Positions 1-8,182 of a stretch of 39,628 bases of DNA are shown piece after piece (within the stretch, counting starts at the first letter, position 1; every line of letters starts with the position of its first letter). The notes under the pieces were generated by a model, which had not been told where the DNA came from, searched no databases, and worked only from the letters and a program-made list of their open reading frames with translations. The DNA comes from Prevotellaceae bacterium (GTDB lineage Bacteria > Bacteroidota > Bacteroidia > Bacteroidales > UBA932), in the NCBI GenBank assembly GCA_031275825.1, contig JAISOH010000095.1, positions 1 to 39,628 on the forward strand. Direction: 5' to 3'. A program made the position numbers and the translations under genes.

Positions 1-113
1 AATGTCTAAATCACGTTGATACGATGCACAAGATGGCAGATGTATATATCGAGCGCGACTGGAATGTTATTGATGAAGCAAATCGAAAAGTGATTGACTA
101 TGTTTTTTCGTAA
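1..113 (+). CDS. 3' end of an unidentified protein (partial)
   Basis: An open frame enters from the left edge and ends at the TAA at 111-113. The last visible residues read ...HVDTMHKMADVYIERDWNVI...VIDYVFS. The run is acidic and helix-like, with no motif I recognise. It could be a chance open frame, but its regular composition and the terminator-like palindrome just downstream favour the end of a real gene. Function unknown. Confidence 0.45.
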   Translation, partial: CLNHVDTMHKMADVYIERDWNVIDEANRKVIDYVFS

Positions 114-142
114 AAATATAGTAAAGAAAACATCCGAAATAT

Positions 143-158
143 CGGTTAAATTTAACCG
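143..158. repeat. Perfect 16-bp palindrome
   Basis: CGGTTAAATTTAACCG is a perfect palindrome 30 bases after the stop of the partial CDS. It could form a short hairpin that ends that transcript, or be a dimeric protein site. No T-run follows directly, so a terminator role is uncertain. Confidence 0.4.
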
Positions 159-175
159 CAACTTTGGAAAAACAA

Positions 176-203
176 AAAGCGGCAATCTTCTAAAAGCCGC
201 TTT
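176..203 (-). terminator. Hairpin terminator downstream of the CAU tRNA
   Basis: AAAGCGGC and GCCGCTTT form an 8-bp stem around a 12-base loop. Read on the minus strand, the stem is followed by TTTTTGTTTTT, as expected for an intrinsic terminator. It lies about 20 bases beyond the tRNA 3' end. It may also act on the plus strand for the partial CDS. Confidence 0.65.
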
Positions 204-222
204 ATTGTTGGGAATTGTTTTG

Positions 223-297
223 TGGGCCCAGTAGGGCTTGAACCTACGACCCCCTGATTATGAGTCAGGTGCTGCTAACCAACTGAGCTATGGGCCC
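223..297 (-). tRNA. tRNA with CAU anticodon (Met or Ile2)
   Basis: The reverse complement folds as a cloverleaf. Acceptor GGGCCCA pairs with TGGGCCC. The anticodon arm is CCTGA-CTCATAA-TCAGG with CAT at positions 34-36, and the T arm contains GTTCAAGC. The 3' CCA is not encoded (ACA follows the stem). The D arm reads GCTC...CAGC, leaving a mismatch at its inner pair. Elongator Met and lysidine-modified Ile2 both carry CAT, and I cannot separate them safely without identity-element scoring. Confidence 0.93.
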
Positions 298-378
298 TCA
301 AAAAAAACATTATTTTTTTGTTTTAAGCCGCAAATTTACAACCTTTGTTGTCGATTTCCAAATTTAAATCAAAATAAA

Positions 379-1011
379 ATGAAAAAAAAATATTTTTTAG
401 ATAGCCTTAATAATGATATTCGTAACATTATCTTTGATTTAGGCGGTGTTATAATAAATGTTGACTATCATAAAACAGAAAATGCTTTTAAAAATCTGGG
501 AATTTCAGATTTTGACAGAATATTTTCACAGGTACGGCAAAGTAAAATTGTTGATAAACTTGAAACCGGCAATATCTCGCCTGCCGAATTTCGTAAAAAT
601 CTGCGTGAATTATGCAGATTCAACATATCTGATACCGGCATTGATGATGCATGGAATGCAATGATATTGGATTTTCCGTGCGACAGAATCGCCATACTTG
701 ACAAATTACGCTTGAATTACAGAATATTTTTACTTAGCAACACCAATCAGATTCATATTGACTATTGCATGCGAAATCTGAACTTTGGTATGATAAAATC
801 AAAATTTGAAAAAATGTATCTTTCACACGAAATACACATGCGAAAACCGGATAAGAAAACATATCAATTTGTTTTGAATGACGCGCAACTGCAAGCATCA
901 CAAACCTTATTCATCGATGATACTGCAATAAATGTTGAAGGCGCAAAACTTGCAGGACTAAACGCTTATCATCTTGCAAACGGAGAAACTGTAAATAATT
1001 TATTCGATTAA
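379..1011 (+). CDS. HAD-family phosphatase (YihX-like, HAD-IA)
   Basis: This is a predicted small-molecule phosphatase of 210 aa. The ORF track begins inside the tRNA on the other strand, so I use the ATG at 379 (MKKKYFLDSL). Motif I is IFDLGGVII (nucleophile Asp), motif II is LLSNTN, motif III is the Lys of MRKPDKK, and motif IV is FIDDTAINV. An alpha-helical cap lies between motifs I and II. The second Asp of the usual DxD is Gly here, as in YihX-type members with FDLGNV. YihX of E. coli acts on glucose-1-phosphate; the substrate here is inferred only at family level. The gene lies upstream of ftsX with a 92-base gap that holds a promoter, so it is probably a separate unit. Confidence 0.85.
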   Translation: MKKKYFLDSLNNDIRNIIFDLGGVIINVDYHKTENAFKNLGISDFDRIFSQVRQSKIVDKLETGNISPAEFRKNLRELCRFNISDTGIDDAWNAMILDFPCDRIAILDKLRLNYRIFLLSNTNQIHIDYCMRNLNFGMIKSKFEKMYLSHEIHMRKPDKKTYQFVLNDAQLQASQTLFIDDTAINVEGAKLAGLNAYHLANGETVNNLFD

Positions 1012-1075
1012 TAAAAATTAGATGAATACCGGTAAAAATAAAAATATTTTTGCCTTGTATAAAAATTAATTTTGT

Positions 1076-1083
1076 TACCTTTG
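1076..1083 (+). promoter_or_regulatory. Promoter -7 box upstream of ftsX
   Basis: TACCTTTG fits the Bacteroidota -7 consensus TAnnTTTG and lies 21 bases before the ftsX ATG. TTG-containing sequence 20 or so bases upstream could be the -33 element. Confidence 0.6.
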
Positions 1084-1103
1084 CAATTATTCTATCAAAT
1101 TGA

Positions 1104-1982
1104 ATGGTCAGTAAAGAACAAAAAATAACGAACATAAGGTTGCGCAGTTCATACTTATCGTCGATTATAAGTATGTCGCTTGTGCTTTTTTTGCTTGGTA
1201 TTGCAGGGCTTTTCTTTATTAATGCAAAACAGCTAACAAAATACTTTCGCGACAGTATTTATATAGATGTATATCTTAACGATGATTTGAAAGAAAGCGA
1301 CATTTCGCAGTTTCGCAAACATCTTGATATTGCGCCTTATACGCGCGAAACCAAATACATTTCAAAAGATGATGCGGCAAGGAATTTTGAAAAGCAAATG
1401 GGAAAAGATTTTTTGGCAATACTTGATGGTAATCCCTTACCCGAATCAATAGAAATATGGATATCATCAACCTATTCGTCTATCGACAGCATCAGCGTTA
1501 TTCAGCAGCAACTTGAATCGATGCCGCAAGTAGAATCGGTGAAATATGAAAAATCGGTTTTGAATTTGGTAAATGCAAACATTCGTAAAATAAATCTGAT
1601 AATGGCAATATTTATTTTATTATTGCTGTTTGTATCAATGGTTCTTATAAATCACACCATTCGTTTGTCGGTATATGCAAAACGCTTTGCAATTCATACA
1701 ATGAAACTTGTTGGAGCTACCAAATCTTTCATAAGCAAACCATTTTTATTACAAAGCGTTGTGCGCGGAATTATTTCAGGACTTATTGCAATTATAATGT
1801 TATATGGAGCAATTTATGCTTTACAGTCGGAATTTAGAGGAATACTTGAATTTACCGATTTTGCAACAATGCTGTTTCTTTTGCTTTCAATATTACTTCT
1901 TGGTATAGGAATTAACTATCTTTCAACATATTTTGCAGTCAGAAAATATATACGAATTGATTTTGACAAACTGTATTATTAA
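1104..1982 (+). CDS. ftsX: Cell-division permease-like protein FtsX
   Basis: FtsX pairs with the ATPase FtsE at the septum and controls peptidoglycan hydrolases during division. The 292-aa product has the family layout: one N-terminal membrane helix (about residues 20-41), an extracytoplasmic domain (about 45-150, with YIDVYLND and a PLPESIEI segment), then three more helices (about 165-190, 213-235, 258-280). The cytoplasmic loop contains KLVGATKSFI, typical of FtsX/MacB permeases. Length matches bacterial FtsX. It heads the Bacteroidota cluster ftsX-DUF3098-uppP. ftsE is not in the window, so it must be encoded elsewhere. Confidence 0.93.
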   Translation: MVSKEQKITNIRLRSSYLSSIISMSLVLFLLGIAGLFFINAKQLTKYFRDSIYIDVYLNDDLKESDISQFRKHLDIAPYTRETKYISKDDAARNFEKQMGKDFLAILDGNPLPESIEIWISSTYSSIDSISVIQQQLESMPQVESVKYEKSVLNLVNANIRKINLIMAIFILLLLFVSMVLINHTIRLSVYAKRFAIHTMKLVGATKSFISKPFLLQSVVRGIISGLIAIIMLYGAIYALQSEFRGILEFTDFATMLFLLLSILLLGIGINYLSTYFAVRKYIRIDFDKLYY

Positions 1983-2011
1983 ATCTTTTACATAAAATTA
2001 AATATAAAATA

Positions 2012-2284
2012 ATGGCAACATTAAAAAAAATTACTCAAATAAAGGATAGCGGGAACAAAAATTTTGCAATACCTCGACAAAATTACAAACTAATGGCAAT
2101 AGGTTGCGCAATTATATTTTTAGGATTTTTGCTAATGATTGGAGGTGGAAATGAAGATCCGGCAAAGTTCGATGCTGCAGAAATGTTCAGTTTTCGACGC
2201 ATAACGCTTGCGCCGATAACAGTAATTGCAGGATTTATTTTTGTAGGATATTCAATAATGCGCAAGCCTAAAGAAAATAAATGA
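2012..2284 (+). CDS. DUF3098 small membrane protein
   Basis: A 90-aa protein with two hydrophobic helices ([19 protein letters not shown] and [18 protein letters not shown]) joined by a short polar loop, as in DUF3098 proteins that sit between ftsX and uppP in many Bacteroidota. The biochemical role is unknown. It starts 29 bases after ftsX, and its stop overlaps the next start in ATGA, so the three genes are very likely cotranscribed and translationally coupled. By context it may act in envelope or septum biology. Confidence 0.88.
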   Translation: MATLKKITQIKDSGNKNFAIPRQNYKLMAIGCAIIFLGFLLMIGGGNEDPAKFDAAEMFSFRRITLAPITVIAGFIFVGYSIMRKPKENK

Positions 2285-3066
2285 ACTGGTTCGAAGCACT
2301 TATCCTCGGTATTGTACAGGGCATTACCGAATTTTTGCCGGTAAGTAGCAGTGGTCATTTACAAATAGGCGCTACACTGTTTAATATTGATTCAGCAGGA
2401 AACATGTCGTTTGCAGTTGTTGTACACGCCGCTACGGTATTAAGTACAATAGTTGTCTTTTGGAAAATTACAGTAAAACTTTTTACGGGATTGTTGAAAT
2501 TTAAATGGAACACAGAAACCGAATATATAGCCAAACTTGCCGTATCGATGATTCCTGTTGCAATAGCAGGAGTTTTTTTTAAAGATGAAATTAAAACAAT
2601 TTTCAGCGGCGGACTTGTAACTGTCGGAATTTGTCTGTTTATCACAGCAATATTGTTAACATTTTCATATTATCTCAAACCGCGCACAAAAAATAACATA
2701 TCATTTATTGATTCGTTCATAATTGGAATTGCACAGGCAATAGCCGTACTTCCCGGGCTTTCGCGTTCAGGCAGCACAATAGCGACAGGTTTGATGCTTG
2801 GAAATAAAAAAGAAAATGTTGCCCAGTTTTCATTTCTTATGGTTTTGATTCCGATAATTGGCGAAGCATTGCTTGATTTGTGCAAAGGAGAATTTTCCTG
2901 CAATGCTTCAATACCGGCAACAGCCATGATTGCAGGATTTTTGAGCGCATTTGTTTCGGGATTGTTTGCATGCACTGTAATGATAAATATTGTAAAACGC
3001 GGAAAACTTGTCTGGTTTGCCGTTTATTGTGCAGTAGCGGGAACAGTAGCTTTCATATTTTCATAA
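2281..3066 (+). CDS. uppP: Undecaprenyl-diphosphatase UppP (BacA)
   Basis: An integral membrane phosphatase that turns undecaprenyl pyrophosphate into undecaprenyl phosphate, recycling the lipid carrier for peptidoglycan and surface glycans; it is also linked to bacitracin resistance. The 261-aa product carries both family signatures: [13 protein letters not shown] near the N-terminus (about residues 15-28) and [13 protein letters not shown] (about 157-169). About eight hydrophobic helices are visible. The start overlaps the DUF3098 stop by 4 bases. In many relatives truB follows; here the next gene is convergent, so the operon ends at uppP. Confidence 0.96.
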   Translation: MNWFEALILGIVQGITEFLPVSSSGHLQIGATLFNIDSAGNMSFAVVVHAATVLSTIVVFWKITVKLFTGLLKFKWNTETEYIAKLAVSMIPVAIAGVFFKDEIKTIFSGGLVTVGICLFITAILLTFSYYLKPRTKNNISFIDSFIIGIAQAIAVLPGLSRSGSTIATGLMLGNKKENVAQFSFLMVLIPIIGEALLDLCKGEFSCNASIPATAMIAGFLSAFVSGLFACTVMINIVKRGKLVWFAVYCAVAGTVAFIFS

Positions 3067-3096
3067 ATCGTATATTTTGATTACAAGTTAGCAGTA

Positions 3097-4746
3097 TTAT
3101 TTTTCGTACAAAAATCTTTTAATACTTTTTTTCGGGGTTTTTTCAAACTCTTCGGGATAAAGTTTTATTCGCGCTATTTGACTGTAATTCGGAAGTTTTT
3201 TATTTAATTCATTTTTTTCGTCTTCCAAAATTTTTTCCAAATCGCTGTCGCTTAAATTTTCTGAATATGCAAGTTCGTAGTCGGGATAAATAAGCGCCGT
3301 TAATTTACCATCATTGTCAACTACAATCGATTCGTTTATATACGGCAAATTGTTAAGTCTGTCTTCTATTTCTTCAGGATAAATATTTTGTCCCGAAGGT
3401 CCGAGTATCATATTTTTGCTGCGTCCTTTTATATAAAGGTATCCATCTTTATCAATAACTCCCAAATCTCCGGTATGAAACCAACCATCGGCATCGAATG
3501 CATTTTTTGTTGCTTCGGGGTTTTTATAATATCCTGAAAACACATTTTCGCCTTTCACAACAATTTCGCCTATTCCTGTTTTCGGATTCGGGCTGTCTAT
3601 TTTCAACTGCATGCACGGTATCGGTTTTCCGCATGAATAAATATGGTGTGTTGTCCAATCGTCGTACGAGATAAGAGGTCCACATTCTGTCATTCCGTAG
3701 CCTACGGTATATTGAAATCCTATTTTCTTGAAAAACGCTTCTGCCTCGCTGTTGAAAGCTGCGCCTCCAATTACGACCACCAGCACATTATCGCCAAACG
3801 AATGGTTCAATAATTTCAATATTTTCTTTTTTATTGCCTGTTTTATTATTGGCAGTTTCATTAAAAAGTGCAAACTTGGTTTATCAAGCATGGGTTTTAT
3901 TTTTCGTTTGAATATTTTTTCCACAATAAGTGGAACTGATATTATAAGTCGCGGTTTTACCGAAGAATATGCTTCGAGAATTATTTTCGGAGTAGGCATT
4001 CGTGTAAGAAACTGTATATGACAGCCGGAAACAAGCGTAAAAACTATTTCAAATATTAATCCGTACATGTGAGCCATTGGCAACATTGCAACAACTCCGC
4101 CGCCCTGCAACTGGGGCAAGGCTGTAAATGCAAATTCGAGATTTGCTTTAAGCGACCTGTACGGAAGCATTACTCCCTTAGAAAATCCTGTTGTTCCGGA
4201 TGTATAGTTTATAATTGCAAGATCTTCGCTGCTGTCGTGATAATATTTTACATCTTCGGGAGTTATTCCGTTTCTGTATTTTTCGTTGAAAATATTATCA
4301 ATAATACTGTTCAGTTTATTTATAGATGCTTTTTTTGCATATAAAAATTTAAAATCATTTATTTGAATTATTGCATTTACGTTCTGTATTTCGTCGGCGC
4401 TTAATCCTTCCCATACGACATCGCCTGCAAACAAAATTTTTGATTCGGAATGATTTATGATGTTGTGTACATTGTCTGGCTTAAATTCGTGAAGAACAGG
4501 CACGGCAACCGCTCCGTATGTAACTGTTGCAAGAAACGAAATTGCCCAGTTCGACGAATTTCGTCCTGCCAGAGATATTTTGTCTCCTTTGTTTATTCCG
4601 CACTGTTCAAAAACTATATGCAATCTGGCTATATGCATGGCAATATCTTTGTATTTGTTTGCTTCGCCGCGATAGTCGGACAATGCCGGAGATTCCCAGT
4701 TATTTTTTATACAATCTTCAATATACGAATTAAAATTTTTATACAT
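3097..4746 (-). CDS. AMP-forming long-chain acyl-CoA synthetase
   Basis: Activates a carboxylic acid, probably a fatty acid, to acyl-AMP and then acyl-CoA. The 549-aa protein has the ANL-superfamily motifs in order: P-loop NYTSGTTGFSKGVM (about residue 180), VGYGMTECGP (about 352-361), and GWFHTGDLG...GYLYIKGRSKNMI near the C-terminal hinge (about 425-450). The C-terminal Lys region KTPKKSIKRF carries the expected catalytic lysine. No clear signal peptide or membrane helix. It is read toward uppP and follows purM on the same strand after 20 bases, so purM and this gene may share a transcript although their pathways differ. The exact acyl substrate cannot be read from sequence. Confidence 0.9.
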   Translation of the reverse strand: MYKNFNSYIEDCIKNNWESPALSDYRGEANKYKDIAMHIARLHIVFEQCGINKGDKISLAGRNSSNWAISFLATVTYGAVAVPVLHEFKPDNVHNIINHSESKILFAGDVVWEGLSADEIQNVNAIIQINDFKFLYAKKASINKLNSIIDNIFNEKYRNGITPEDVKYYHDSSEDLAIINYTSGTTGFSKGVMLPYRSLKANLEFAFTALPQLQGGGVVAMLPMAHMYGLIFEIVFTLVSGCHIQFLTRMPTPKIILEAYSSVKPRLIISVPLIVEKIFKRKIKPMLDKPSLHFLMKLPIIKQAIKKKILKLLNHSFGDNVLVVVIGGAAFNSEAEAFFKKIGFQYTVGYGMTECGPLISYDDWTTHHIYSCGKPIPCMQLKIDSPNPKTGIGEIVVKGENVFSGYYKNPEATKNAFDADGWFHTGDLGVIDKDGYLYIKGRSKNMILGPSGQNIYPEEIEDRLNNLPYINESIVVDNDGKLTALIYPDYELAYSENLSDSDLEKILEDEKNELNKKLPNYSQIARIKLYPEEFEKTPKKSIKRFLYEK

Positions 4747-4766
4747 ACTATATACATATTAACGAT

Positions 4767-5963
4767 TTAGTTATAAATGAATTTCCCTTTTTCGGTAATG
4801 ATTGTTAATTTTTTTTCTGCAGATTTTATTACTTTTCCTATTATTTGTGCATCTATGTTAAATTTTTCAGATGTTTTGATTACAGTTTCGGCTTTTTGCC
4901 GGTTTACATAAATTTCAAGACGATGTCCCATGTTATAAACCTTATACATTTCTTTCCATGCGGTTTGTGATTCGTTTTGTATAATTTTAAAAAGCGGCGG
5001 AACAGGAAACATGTTGTCTTTTATAACATGACAGTTTTCGATAAAATTCATAATTTTTGTCTGTCCTCCTCCCGAGCAGTGAACTATTCCGTGAATATCG
5101 GTACGCATTGTTTTAAGAATTTCGGCTACGACAGGCGTATAGGTTCGAGTTGGCGACAAAACAAGTTTTCCGACAGTTAATCCCGTATCAGGTTCTATAT
5201 CGGTTAATTTATATTTACCCGAATATACAAGATTTTCGGATATTGCATTGTCGTATGTTTCAGGATATTTTTTCGCAATCTCTTTACAGAAAACATCATG
5301 CCGTGCCGATGTAAGTCCGTTACTTCCCATACCGCCGTTGTATTCATCTTCGTAAATCGCTTTTCCGTACGATGATAATCCGACAATAACATCTCCGTCT
5401 GCAATATTTGCATTATCAATTATTTTATTTTTTTCGATACGCGCAGTTACGGTACTGTCCACTATTATGGTACGGACAATATCGCCAACATCTGCCGTTT
5501 CGCCGCCTGTAAGTGTAATATTTACACCAAAGTTTTTCATTCTCTGTATAAATTCCGATATTCCGTTTATTATTTCGGCTATAACATCGCCGGGTATTAA
5601 TTTTTTATTTCGTCCTATTGTCGACGATAAAAGAATGTTGTCGGTAATTCCTGTGCAAAGCAAATCGTCTATATTCATCACAATAGCATCTTGCGCTATT
5701 CCTTTCCATACGCTCATGTCGCCTGTTTCTTTCCAGTAGGCATAAGCCAGCGACGATTTTGTTCCTGCTCCGTCGGCATGCATAGCAATACAGTAATCAT
5801 CGTTGCCGCAAAGAATGTCAGGAACAATTTTACAGAATGGTTTTTTGAAAAGACCTTTATCCAGATTTTTTATGGCATTGTGTACATCGTATTTTGATGC
5901 CGATACTCCTCTTTTGCCATATCGTGAATCATCGTTGATAATATTTTGATTTTCTTTATTCAT
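4767..5963 (-). CDS. purM: Phosphoribosylformylglycinamidine cyclo-ligase (PurM)
   Basis: Fifth step of purine synthesis: ATP-dependent closure of FGAM to aminoimidazole ribotide. The 398-aa protein shows the PurM signatures: GVSASKYDVHNAI near the N-terminus, the nucleotide loop HADGAGTKSSLAY, VMNIDDLLCTG, and LTGGETADVGDIV. The second half has VGKLVLSPTRTY and IHGIVHCSGGGQTKI. Bacteroidota PurM proteins are longer than the E. coli enzyme and diverge at the N-terminus, as here. It is cytosolic. No other pur gene is adjacent. I see no purine riboswitch in the 308 bases upstream. Confidence 0.93.
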   Translation of the reverse strand: MNKENQNIINDDSRYGKRGVSASKYDVHNAIKNLDKGLFKKPFCKIVPDILCGNDDYCIAMHADGAGTKSSLAYAYWKETGDMSVWKGIAQDAIVMNIDDLLCTGITDNILLSSTIGRNKKLIPGDVIAEIINGISEFIQRMKNFGVNITLTGGETADVGDIVRTIIVDSTVTARIEKNKIIDNANIADGDVIVGLSSYGKAIYEDEYNGGMGSNGLTSARHDVFCKEIAKKYPETYDNAISENLVYSGKYKLTDIEPDTGLTVGKLVLSPTRTYTPVVAEILKTMRTDIHGIVHCSGGGQTKIMNFIENCHVIKDNMFPVPPLFKIIQNESQTAWKEMYKVYNMGHRLEIYVNRQKAETVIKTSEKFNIDAQIIGKVIKSAEKKLTIITEKGKFIYN

Positions 5964-6271
5964 TTATATATCAGATAAAATGATATTTTTTTTGACAAGC
6001 CAGATTTTTCTGTTTTTCATATTTTCAGGCAAAATTAATTATTTTTTTATTAATTCCAATCTCAAAAAAACTCTTACACCAAAAAAGTTTTATTCATTTG
6101 AATTGTAGAAGACAATATTTGAATTTAGAAACTGCCAAAATGAAATATTAAATATTCATTTTTTATTTTTTGCAATGTTCTTATTGAAAATGCAATTCTT
6201 ATCATGCGCTAATTTTTTTATGTTATATGATGTTTGTTCATAATTTTTTTTTACTTTTGTTGCTTGAAATC
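5964..6271. other. AT-rich gap between purM and tRNA-Pro
   Basis: About 308 bases of very AT-rich sequence without a plausible coding frame or strong hairpin. The right end holds the tRNA promoter. The purM promoter must lie near the left end, but I see no clean TAnnTTTG box there. Confidence 0.5.
6253..6260 (+). promoter_or_regulatory. Promoter -7 box for tRNA-Pro
   Basis: TACTTTTG matches TAnnTTTG, 11 bases before the mature tRNA 5' end. A TTTG at 6233-6236 is a possible -33 element. Confidence 0.6.
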
Positions 6272-6344
6272 GGGGTGTAGCACAGTTGGTAGCGCGCTAC
6301 GTTCGGGACGTAGAGGTCGGATGTTCGAGTCATCTCACCCCGAC
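6272..6344 (+). tRNA. tRNA-Pro (CGG)
   Basis: A clear cloverleaf: acceptor CGGGGTG pairs with CACCCCG, the anticodon arm is CTACG-TTCGGGA-CGTAG with CGG at 34-36, and the T arm holds GTTCGAGTC. CCA is not encoded. Integrase debris starts within 150 bases of its 3' end, so this gene probably served as an attachment site. I did not find a second copy of its 3' end in the window. Confidence 0.95.
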
Positions 6345-6489
6345 AAAGCTTGTAAGACTTTAAAAATAAGTTAATTGTAAAATTGCTGAAACTAAAAAAA
6401 TACAGTAAAATACAATTAAATACACTTAAAATTAAAATATTGAATACTACGCATTTATGTTTCTCAAAAAAATTAAAGGAGAAAAAACA

Positions 6490-6630
6490 ATGCGCAGAAA
6501 AAAATTTTAATCTTGCCGAACCTTAAAGACAGGGGTGGTAATTTAACAAAAAAGTGGTTTGTTGAGTTATCTCAACGCAATCCGAAAACAGGCGAAATGG
6601 TCATGTTTCGCGCCGAAAAGTTGAATAATA
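6490..6630 (+). pseudogene. N-terminal remnant of a tyrosine recombinase (integrase)
   Basis: The frame from about 6513 reads LPNLKDRGGNLTKKWFVELSQRNPKTGEMVMFRAEK. This resembles the N-terminal arm-binding start of Bacteroidota phage or conjugative-element integrases (pattern: G-D-L-S-K-x-W-x-V...NPxTGKM). The likely start ATG at 6490 (MRRKK...) is one base out of frame; a single-base change in the A-run at 6498-6504 would join them. Homology stops near 6630, and the catalytic domain with its R-H-R-Y residues is absent. The sequence then runs into a gene on the other strand. The family call rests on this short motif only. The 226-aa ORF in the track is this remnant plus antisense read-through. 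Confidence 0.6.
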
Positions 6631-6659
6631 TACACATCATTTTTCTACTTATACAGAAC

Positions 6660-7409
6660 TCATGTTTTTGTCGTTTCGCCCGTGCAGCGAACGGTATCAA
6701 TTCCGCCGAGCGAATTTTCAAACAGAAAATACTGCTCATCAGGCAGTTTATTTATTATGCTGTAATATTGATATTTAGGCAGCAGTTCGACGTTGGGACT
6801 GTCGGTTTTGAATATGGCAACTTCCAGTTTTTCAGGTATGTTTTCAAGATTTTTGATTATGGCATTAATATTCACAGTATAAGCAAAATCTGCAGACAGT
6901 TCGCCGATGCGGATGTTTTGAGTTGCGCCGCCGGCAAAGTACGCTTTTGCATACATGAATCTCGTTTGAGCGGCATTGTAATTGGCGTAATGAGTCAGAT
7001 ATTCAGGCTGTTCAGCGGTAATGTTTTTCATTTTCGGCTGCCAGGTAAGAAAATTTTTCAGACTAAAAATTTCCGGCGACTGCGAAAGATTTTTAACATC
7101 TGCGCGCAATACGTCAAATTCTATTGTTGCAATGCCTTCATTTATATCTATCGTAAACTCTTTTACAGTATCGCTTTGAAAGAACAGGTTTGAATCAGGT
7201 ATTTTAAGAAACAGTTCGTTAATTATAATGTCCTTAAAATCAACGGTAACGCGACTGTCAAAATCGGGCGTATAAGTTTCGTCAAGCAGTATTTGGCTAC
7301 CTGCATATAATTGAATACGCACATCTTCAGCACTTTCCAAAACGAGTTTGGGAAGATTGCCTGCAAAACACAAGCCCTGAGGTCGCGATATGACTGTTAT
7401 TTCTGACAT
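6660..7409 (-). CDS. Phage-like structural protein, probably truncated
   Basis: A 249-aa product without signal peptide. It begins MSEITVISRPQGLCFAGNLP and continues as beta-rich sequence (LYAGSQILLDETYTPD, DSRVTVDFKDII), ending ENSLGGIDTVRCTGETTKT. From memory, this start and the ENSLGG(I/F)DT(V/I)R segment recall structural or tail-associated proteins in Bacteroidota prophages, which are usually longer. Here the frame ends soon after that motif, facing the integrase remnant, which suggests a C-terminal truncation at a deletion joint. A TACTTTTG box lies only a few bases before the ATG. Function is inferred with low certainty; hypothetical protein is the safe name. Confidence 0.5.
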   Translation of the reverse strand: MSEITVISRPQGLCFAGNLPKLVLESAEDVRIQLYAGSQILLDETYTPDFDSRVTVDFKDIIINELFLKIPDSNLFFQSDTVKEFTIDINEGIATIEFDVLRADVKNLSQSPEIFSLKNFLTWQPKMKNITAEQPEYLTHYANYNAAQTRFMYAKAYFAGGATQNIRIGELSADFAYTVNINAIIKNLENIPEKLEVAIFKTDSPNVELLPKYQYYSIINKLPDEQYFLFENSLGGIDTVRCTGETTKT

Positions 7410-7413
7410 ATCG

Positions 7414-7421
7414 CAAAAGTA
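7414..7421 (-). promoter_or_regulatory. TAnnTTTG box immediately before the phage-like gene
   Basis: On the minus strand TACTTTTG ends 4 bases before the ATG at 7409. If used, the mRNA would be nearly leaderless. It may be a chance match. Confidence 0.35.
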
Positions 7422-7454
7422 TGTGTGTTTTATCTGAAATTAAAGGACAAAAAA

Positions 7455-7476
7455 GCCCCGCCGAAATCGGCGGGGC
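7455..7476 (-). terminator. Strong intrinsic terminator after hicB
   Basis: GCCCCGCCGA and TCGGCGGGGC form a perfect 10-bp GC-rich stem around AA. On the minus strand it is followed by TTTTTTGTCC. It lies 24 bases past the hicB stop, so it ends the hicAB transcript and separates it from the phage-like gene. Confidence 0.85.
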
Positions 7477-7499
7477 GGCAATCAATAAATTTAATTTCT

Positions 7500-7835
7500 C
7501 TATAAACTCATTGCTTTTTCGATAGCATCTTTTACAAAGGCATTAAGCGTTCGTCCTTTTAATTTTGCTGCAATTACTGCCTTACGATGCAATTCAGGTG
7601 TCAGACGCACATTAAAATTGCCTTTATAACTTTTTTCGACAGGAATTTTATCGCACTTGCAATCTTTTATATGTTCGTCCACCATATAATAAAATGCCTG
7701 CTTAAGTTCGTCTACCGACTCTCCCTCAAAAGTAATAAGGTCGTTAATTCCCTCTATTTTTCCAAAAAAAACATTATCATCAGCAGAAAAATTCACCGAA
7801 CCAATGAAACCTTTATAAGTTAATATATTATTCAT
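7500..7835 (-). CDS. hicB: HicB-family antitoxin
   Basis: Antitoxin of a type II pair: it binds and inhibits the HicA RNase and represses its own operon. The 111-aa protein has the HicB layout: an N-terminal degenerate RNase-H-like half (YKGFIGSVNFSADDNVFFGKIEG, then DLITFEGESVDELKQAF) and a C-terminal ribbon-helix-helix DNA-binding part (FNVRLTPELHRKAVIAAKLKG...LNAFVKDAIEKAM). It follows hicA on the same strand by 9 bases and ends at a strong terminator, forming a compact two-gene unit in the mobile scar. Confidence 0.9.
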   Translation of the reverse strand: MNNILTYKGFIGSVNFSADDNVFFGKIEGINDLITFEGESVDELKQAFYYMVDEHIKDCKCDKIPVEKSYKGNFNVRLTPELHRKAVIAAKLKGRTLNAFVKDAIEKAMSL

Positions 7836-7844
7836 ATTTTTATT

Positions 7845-8090
7845 TTATTTAATTAATCCTTTGTTTTTCAATTCATTTGTAACAATATCCAATTGATAGA
7901 ATTTCATAATATTACTTGGATGTGGTTTATGCAGTTTTATTTTATGCTCTTTTTTTTCAAAACATACTCTTGAACCTGCTCCCTGCACTTCGTTATATCC
8001 AAATGCCGACAATAACGTTTGTAATTCGTTATATGTAAAATCTTTCGGCTTCGAAATCAATCTTGCTATCAGTTTATCTATCTTTGACAT
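7845..8090 (-). CDS. hicA: HicA-family toxin (mRNA interferase)
   Basis: A predicted ribosome-independent mRNA-cutting toxin of 81 aa with a dsRBD-like fold. The N-terminus has PKDFTYNELQTLLSAFGY, followed by GAGSRVCFEKKEHKIKLHKPHPSN. Classical HicA proteins have the active-site His in a GSHHxF motif. Here that site reads GSRV, and His occurs in KLHKPHP, as in the HicA subgroup common in Bacteroidota. Whether it is still active cannot be told from sequence. It starts just after its own -7 box and lies 9 bases before hicB. The toxin-first order is typical for this family. Confidence 0.87.
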   Translation of the reverse strand: MSKIDKLIARLISKPKDFTYNELQTLLSAFGYNEVQGAGSRVCFEKKEHKIKLHKPHPSNIMKFYQLDIVTNELKNKGLIK

Positions 8091-8104
8091 CTGTTATTTT
8101 TTCA

Positions 8105-8112
8105 CAAAGTTA
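8105..8112 (-). promoter_or_regulatory. Promoter -7 box of hicAB
   Basis: TAACTTTG on the minus strand fits TAnnTTTG and ends 14 bases before the hicA ATG. A GTTG about 17 bases further upstream could be the -33 element. HicB binding near here would be expected. Confidence 0.55.
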
Positions 8113-8182
8113 AGAAATAATTTTCATTGCAACTAAATTTCAGTTGCTTTTTTCATTAAATAATCTTAACATGAGAAAAATT

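Noticed and set aside
238-378. N-terminal 47 residues of the first track ORF
   Set aside because: They are read from the tRNA gene and its flank. The HAD protein starts naturally at 379.
5964-6271. Purine riboswitch upstream of purM
   Set aside because: No conserved three-way-junction core or paired elements could be seen in this AT-rich gap.
6513-7193. 226-aa plus-strand ORF as one gene
   Set aside because: Only its first ~40 residues look like real protein (integrase remnant). The rest is antisense to the 249-aa phage-like gene and is rich in Phe/Ile/Cys, as shadow frames are.
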